A DNA stretch of 54,956 bases, from NCBI GenBank assembly GCA_937952245.1, contig CALFYS010000139.1, forward strand, positions 1 through 54,956. Reading direction: 5' to 3'. Shown piece after piece: positions 52,348 through 54,956 of the stretch. The translations under genes and the position numbers were made by a program. The DNA comes from an uncultured Alphaproteobacteria bacterium. GTDB lineage: Bacteria > Pseudomonadota > Alphaproteobacteria > Puniceispirillales > UBA1172. How positions within the stretch are numbered: the stretch's first letter is position 1; each line of letters opens with the position of its first letter. A model generated the notes under the pieces. That model saw only the letters and a list, made by a program, of their open reading frames with translations, was not told the origin of the DNA and ran no database searches.

Positions 52348-54956
52348 TTGTCCGACCAAACACCACCTGATCAATTGCCCCCTGAAGATCGCCCCGGCGA
52401 AACAGGTATTTCCATCACCGCTGAGATGCGGAAATCTTATCTCGACTACGCCATGAGCGTGATTGTCTCACGGGCGTTGCCTGATGTGCGGGACGGTCTT
52501 AAGCCGGTGCATCGCCGTATTCTCTACGCCATGATGGAAGGTGGTTACGATTGGTCAAAGCCTTACCGTAAATCCGCCCGTGTGGTGGGGGATGTCATGG
52601 GTAATTATCACCCCCATGGCGATAGCGCGATTTACGAATCCATGGTGCGGATGGCGCAGGATTTCTCAATGCGCGTCACGCTGGTCGATGGTCAGGGGAA
52701 TTTCGGTTCTGTTGATGGTGATCCGCCAGCGGCGATGCGTTATACGGAATCGCGCCTGGCGAAAGTATCGGAAACCCTTTTAAGGGATATTGATCGCGAT
52801 ACGGTTGATTTCATCCCCAATTATGATGAAACCCAAGAAGAACCTTCTGTTCTTCCCGCGGAATATCCCAATCTGCTGGTTAATGGGGCAGGGGGGATCG
52901 CCGTGGGGATGGCGACCAATATCCCGCCGCATAACCCCACCGAAGTCATTGATGCTTCCATGGCTTATATCCGCAACCCGGACATCACCCTTGATGAGGT
53001 GATGGAAATTGTCCCCGGGCCTGATTTCCCCACCGGCGGGATTATCATGGGGCGGGCAGGGATTCGCAGCGCGTTTGAAACAGGCCGCGGCAGTATTCCC
53101 GTGCGGGCGAAGGCTGAAGTTGAAACAGGCAGCCGTGATCGTGACCGGATTCTGATCCATGAATTGCCTTATCAGGTCAATAAAGCTCAATTGCTGGAAC
53201 GGATCGGGGAGCTTGTCCGCGATAAAACCATTGAAGGCATTTCTGATATTCGTGATGAATCCGACCGCAACGGGATGCGGGTTGTCATTGACCTGAAACG
53301 TGATGCCCAAGGCGATGTGGTGCTGAACCAGCTTTATCGCCATACCCGCCTTCAGACCAGTTTTGCCGTCAACCAATTGGTCTTGAACGGCGGCAAGCCG
53401 GAACAAATGGGCATTTTGGGTGTTATCAAAGCCTTCTGCCAATTCCGTGAAGAAGTTGTGACACGCCGCACCCGGCATCTCTTGGGGAAAGCGCGGGATC
53501 GCGCGCATATCTTGGCAGGGTTAATGGTGGCCTTGACCAGCATTGACCAAGTGATCGAATTGATCCGCCGCGCTCCTGATGCGGAAACGGCACGAAATGA
53601 GCTGACCAATCGCGCTTGGCCTGCCGAAGAGGTTGCGCCGTTTATCGCGTTGATCGCTGAACCTGGGCGTGAAGTGGTGGATGGTCGTTATCAGCTTTCT
53701 GAAGCGCAAGCCCGCGCTATCCTTGAATTACGCTTGCAACGCCTGACCGGCATGGAACGCGATAAATTGGCGGAAGAAACCCGCGAGCTGGCGGATAAAA
53801 TCACCGATTATCTGGATATTCTATCCCGCCGTGAACGCATGGTTGAAGTCATGCTGGACGAATTATCCGCCGCCCGCGAATCTGTCGGTGATGAAAGACG
53901 TACAGAAATCAGTGACCAGCTTGGTGACCAAGATGATGAATCCTTGATTCAATCCGAAGAAATGGTCGTCACCGTCAGCCATCGCGGCTATATCAAGCGT
54001 GTGCCTTTGTCGGTGTATCGGGCGCAACGCCGCGGCGGTAAAGGCCGTGCGGGGATGAAAACGCGGGATGAAGATTTCGTCACCCAGCTGTTTGTCGCCA
54101 ATACCCATACGCCGATTTTGTTCTTCACCTCACGGGGGCAGGTCTATCAGCTGAAATGCTACCGCTTGCCGGAAGCCGCCCCGCAATCATTGGGCAAAGC
54201 GATGGTCAATCTCTTGCCGATTGAACCGGAAGAAACCATCCAAACCATTATGCCTATGCCTGAAAATGAGGAAGATTGGGCATCCTTGAACGTGATGTTT
54301 GCCACAGCAAAGGGCAATATCCGCCGCAATATGCTGTCTGACTTCACCAATATCAAACGCAACGGCAAGATTGCCATGAAACTTGATGAAGGTGACCAAT
54401 TGATCGCGGTGCATCCGTGCGATGCTGAAGCCAATGTCTTGATGGCCACGAAAAACGGTAAAGCCATCCGCTTTAAAGTCAGTGATGTTCGTGTCTTTAG
54501 CGGGCGGGGCAGCACCGGTGTTCGCGGCATCCGTTTGCTGGATGATGACCGTGTGGTGTCGATGGCGATCCTTGATGATCCGGAGTCCCAATATGTCTTG
54601 GCGGTGACGGAAAATGGTTATGGCAAACGGACAAAGGCTGATGATTACCGCATCACTGGCCGTGGCGGGCAAGGGGTGGCGAATATCGTGACCTCAGAAC
54701 GGAATGGCCCTGTGGTGGCGTCTTTCCCCGTGACCGAGGATGACCAATTGATGCTGGCCACCAATGGCGGGACGGTGATCCGGATTCGCGTCCATGGTCA
54801 GGAAGGCGATACCATCCGAACAGCGGGGCGCAACACCCAAGGGGTGACGCTATTTTCCATCGGTAAAGATGAACAAGTTGTCTCCGTGGGGCTGATCCAA
54901 GAAAAAGACGATGATCAGGATGATGATCTTGAGCATGAAAATGAGCAAGACCAGCC
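52348..54956 (+). CDS. gyrA: DNA gyrase subunit A (3' end outside window)
   Basis: 869 codons are present and the frame is open to the edge. GyrA breaks and rejoins DNA with GyrB to introduce negative supercoils. The catalytic tyrosine is Y132 in AAMRYTESRL. The quinolone-determining segment is GNYHPHGDSAIYESMVRMAQ, with S93 and E97 at the E. coli 83 and 87 positions. The C-terminal beta-pinwheel contains QRRGGKGRAGMKTRDEDFV (GyrA-box type), which separates it from ParC. The start is TTG at 52348, with GGAG at 52337-52340 seven bases upstream; the first in-frame ATG lies inside the conserved AEMRKSYLDYAMS region. Confidence 0.94.
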   Translation, partial: MSDQTPPDQLPPEDRPGETGISITAEMRKSYLDYAMSVIVSRALPDVRDGLKPVHRRILYAMMEGGYDWSKPYRKSARVVGDVMGNYHPHGDSAIYESMVRMAQDFSMRVTLVDGQGNFGSVDGDPPAAMRYTESRLAKVSETLLRDIDRDTVDFIPNYDETQEEPSVLPAEYPNLLVNGAGGIAVGMATNIPPHNPTEVIDASMAYIRNPDITLDEVMEIVPGPDFPTGGIIMGRAGIRSAFETGRGSIPVRAKAEVETGSRDRDRILIHELPYQVNKAQLLERIGELVRDKTIEGISDIRDESDRNGMRVVIDLKRDAQGDVVLNQLYRHTRLQTSFAVNQLVLNGGKPEQMGILGVIKAFCQFREEVVTRRTRHLLGKARDRAHILAGLMVALTSIDQVIELIRRAPDAETARNELTNRAWPAEEVAPFIALIAEPGREVVDGRYQLSEAQARAILELRLQRLTGMERDKLAEETRELADKITDYLDILSRRERMVEVMLDELSAARESVGDERRTEISDQLGDQDDESLIQSEEMVVTVSHRGYIKRVPLSVYRAQRRGGKGRAGMKTRDEDFVTQLFVANTHTPILFFTSRGQVYQLKCYRLPEAAPQSLGKAMVNLLPIEPEETIQTIMPMPENEEDWASLNVMFATAKGNIRRNMLSDFTNIKRNGKIAMKLDEGDQLIAVHPCDAEANVLMATKNGKAIRFKVSDVRVFSGRGSTGVRGIRLLDDDRVVSMAILDDPESQYVLAVTENGYGKRTKADDYRITGRGGQGVANIVTSERNGPVVASFPVTEDDQLMLATNGGTVIRIRVHGQEGDTIRTAGRNTQGVTLFSIGKDEQVVSVGLIQEKDDDQDDDLEHENEQDQ

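Noticed and set aside
52780..53508. A 242-codon open frame on the minus strand
   Set aside because: It is antisense to gyrA and explained by codon bias of that gene; no domain or start signal supports it.

Overview
The window reads as chromosome of a marine-type alphaproteobacterium of moderate GC (roughly half). The gene order supports the class: metC next to aapJQMP, then pcm-like/tolC/popZ-like/valS, and the long run xthA-erpA-dgt-argS-SPOR-scpA-scpB-tatABC-serS-surE-pcm-LysM/M23-DUF815-yajC-secD-secF-Mth938-phytoene synthase-like-trmFO, all familiar alphaproteobacterial neighbourhoods. The non-pyrrolysine MttB-family gene, the MmgE/PrpD gene and the high-expression codon choice of the amino-acid binding protein fit a SAR116-like (Puniceispirillum-type) organism. 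That placement is inference from content, not from a search. No rRNA, prophage, insertion sequence or CRISPR array was seen.

Layout. 1-62: 5' end of a type IV prepilin gene running off the left edge. 166-1694: truncated haemoglobin, convergent with metC. 1800-6470: L-amino-acid ABC transporter aapJ-Q-M-P with a putative promoter, a strong hairpin between aapJ and aapQ, and a bidirectional terminator. 6494-10281: sulfur and catabolic genes (mercaptopyruvate sulfurtransferase and cysteine synthase, sixA-like phosphatase, glutaryl-CoA dehydrogenase). 10381-12144: an unrecognised exported protein, a tiny membrane protein and tRNA-Asn. 12171-17700 (minus): selU, a selD fused to an FAD oxidoreductase, an EamA transporter and an MFS transporter. 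17877-20927: MmgE/PrpD and MttB-family pair, then tRNA-Cys.

21244-28739: pcm-like methyltransferase, tolC, a PopZ-like acidic protein with a histone-like basic tail, valS and ilvD. 28800-29967 (minus): xthA and erpA. 30159-47214: a dense, mostly overlapping plus-strand housekeeping series for nucleotide pool control, aminoacylation, chromosome segregation, Tat and Sec export, protein repair and cell-wall remodelling. Two departures from the usual order stand out: nagZ is missing between the SPOR gene and scpA, and an orphan Fe3+/polyamine-type ABC ATPase sits between scpB and tatA. 47211-54956: trmFO and uvrA on the minus strand, ssb divergent from uvrA, and gyrA (TTG start) running off the right edge.

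Accessory or less explained content is concentrated at 10.3-21 kb. The most interesting leads are the MmgE/PrpD+MttB pair, the selenium tRNA-modification pair with a fused SelD, the lysine/alanine-rich tails shared by the PopZ-like protein, TatA and TatB, the pcm-like paralogue that has lost the substrate motif, and the aapJ/aapQ hairpin. I found nothing that is clearly a wholly new system.
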